A stretch of DNA of 23,888 bases from Candidatus Eiseniibacteriota bacterium (GTDB lineage: Bacteria > Eisenbacteria > RBG-16-71-46 > SZUA-252): assembly GCA_016880395.1 (NCBI GenBank), contig JAEHDN010000121.1:1-23888 (forward strand), in the 5' to 3' direction. Of the stretch, positions 23,002 through 23,888 are shown piece by piece (position 1 is the first letter of the stretch; the number at the start of each line of letters is the position of its first letter). The position numbers and the translations under genes were made by a program. The notes under the pieces were generated by a model. That model worked only from the letters and a program-made list of their open reading frames with translations, had not been told where the DNA came from and did no database searches.

Positions 23002-23888
23002 ATGCTCCGATATCTGTTCGTCCGCCGCACCGACTGGACGGTGCTCGTCATCGCCTGCACGGTCTCGCTCTCTCTCATGCTGCTCGAGGCGAGGCTTCAG
23101 GCGAGGGTCGCGTGGTTCATCCAGCACACCATCCTCGCTCCCTTTGAGGTCACGGTCGGCTGGGTCGACCAGTCGGTGGGCGTCTACTGGGAGAACCATC
23201 AGCTCCGCCAGCGGCTGACCCAGCTCCAGATGGAGTCGGACGCACTCCAGTCCGAGCGGATGGAGAACGTGCGACTGCGGCGCCTCCTCGGTCTCGAGGA
23301 GCGTCATCCGTACAACCTCGTCGCCGCGAGCGTCGTAGCTCGAAGCCTCGACCGGCTCGGCGGGAGCCTCACCATCGACAAGGGGACGGCCGACGGCGTG
23401 GAGCCTGGCCGCGCCGTGCTCACACCCGACGGCCTCGTGGGGCGCGCGGAGCGCTCGACCCCCCACGAGACGCGCGTGCTCACTCTCCTGAACCGCGACT
23501 GCGCGGTCGCCGCTCGCATCGAGCGCACGCGGGTCGACGGCATCCTCGAGTGGGAGTACGGCACGCAGCCCGTGCTCGACCTTCGCTACGTCTCCTCCCA
23601 GGAGGACGTGCGGGTCGGAGATCGGGTGGTCACGTCGGGGCTGGGCGGGATCTTTCCCTCCGGGATCCGGATCGGGACGATCGTGCGCGTCGCGCTCGAT
23701 CCGAACGGGCTCATGAAGGAGATCGTGGTTCAGCCCGCGGTCGATTTCCGCTCGGTCGAGGAGATCCTCGTCTACGTTCCCTCGGATCTGCGAGGGACGG
23801 CACCGGCGGATCTCTTCCTCGAGGAACCGAAGCCCGCGGCCGCTCCGGGTGACAGCGCGGCCACCGACAGCGCGGCCACGGACAGCGC
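23002..23888 (+). CDS. mreC: Rod shape-determining protein MreC (3' end outside window)
   Basis: The frame is open from ATG 23002 to the window end (295 complete codons). A short cytoplasmic N-terminus (MLRYLFVRRTDW) leads to one transmembrane helix (TVLVIACTVSLSLMLLEA), then a coiled coil (about residues 65-96: NHQLRQRLTQLQMESDALQ...) and the MreC beta domains: VVARSLDRLGGSLTIDKGTADGV, GLVGRAE, NRDCAVAARIERT, VVTSGLGGIFPSGIRIGTI. MreC spans the inner membrane and links MreB filaments to the periplasmic PBP2/RodA machine. The visible C-terminus passes into an Ala/Thr/Asp/Ser tandem repeat (from 23851) that is not part of the conserved fold and continues beyond the window. Confidence 0.95.
   Translation, partial: MLRYLFVRRTDWTVLVIACTVSLSLMLLEARLQARVAWFIQHTILAPFEVTVGWVDQSVGVYWENHQLRQRLTQLQMESDALQSERMENVRLRRLLGLEERHPYNLVAASVVARSLDRLGGSLTIDKGTADGVEPGRAVLTPDGLVGRAERSTPHETRVLTLLNRDCAVAARIERTRVDGILEWEYGTQPVLDLRYVSSQEDVRVGDRVVTSGLGGIFPSGIRIGTIVRVALDPNGLMKEIVVQPAVDFRSVEEILVYVPSDLRGTAPADLFLEEPKPAAAPGDSAATDSAATDS
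23851..23888 (+). repeat. 15-base tandem repeat in the 3' part of mreC
   Basis: Two full copies of a 15-base unit (23851-23865 and 23866-23880, differing only at the last base) and the first 8 bases of a third run to the window end. Each unit encodes Asp-Ser-Ala-Ala-Thr. The copy number beyond the window is unknown. Confidence 0.8.

Overview
The window is GC-rich (well over 60 percent by eye) and gene-dense. It comes from a Gram-negative (diderm) bacterium: it encodes a TonB-dependent receptor, a PorV/PorQ-like barrel, a second outer-membrane barrel, periplasmic peptidoglycan enzymes and the rod-shape proteins MreB and MreC. A GWxTD-domain protein, FlgD-like/T9SS-type C-terminal domains and a PorV-like protein together suggest an FCB-group or neighbouring phylum such as Candidatus Eisenbacteria. 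That placement is inference from gene families, not a phylogeny.

Layout. 1-405 is the C-terminal end of a GT4 glycosyltransferase. 423-4835 is a minus-strand block: a DedA membrane protein, then tRNA-Gln(CTG) and tRNA-Glu(CTC) behind a strong promoter, then a two-domain M16 zinc peptidase and a small secreted protein. 4932-6746 is a plus-strand pair: a frameshifted secreted protein with a FlgD-like C-terminus overlapping a GWxTD-domain protein. 6747-7110 is a partly AT-rich intergenic region with a possible acetyltransferase remnant and a promoter. 7111-8526 encodes an outer-membrane beta-barrel whose frame runs through a perfect intrinsic terminator. 8534-15953 is a likely operon: structured leader, TonB-dependent receptor with a carboxypeptidase-like regulatory domain, a 1010-residue secreted protein with a sorting-type C-terminal domain, and a PorV/PorQ-like barrel. 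15991-18530 holds dacB-like and ldcA-like peptidoglycan peptidases, whose genes overlap by ATGA. 18527-19813 is glutamate dehydrogenase (minus), divergent from a rhomboid-helical-repeat protein (19915-21147). 21187-21723 (minus) is a small secreted protein with a carboxypeptidase-regulatory-like domain. 21945-23888 is mreB followed by mreC, which is cut by the window edge.

Functional themes are envelope building and surface export. The receptor, secreted protein and PorV-like genes look like one unit for making and displaying a large surface protein. DacB, LdcA, MreB and MreC handle peptidoglycan trimming and elongation. The most unusual features are gene boundaries: an ORF that passes through its own terminator without a stop in any frame, a start codon in the loop of a 12-bp hairpin, a peptidase gene with no canonical start between a tRNA and its signal peptide, and a secreted-protein gene split by a -1 frameshift. 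No CRISPR array, insertion sequence, prophage or defence locus was seen.
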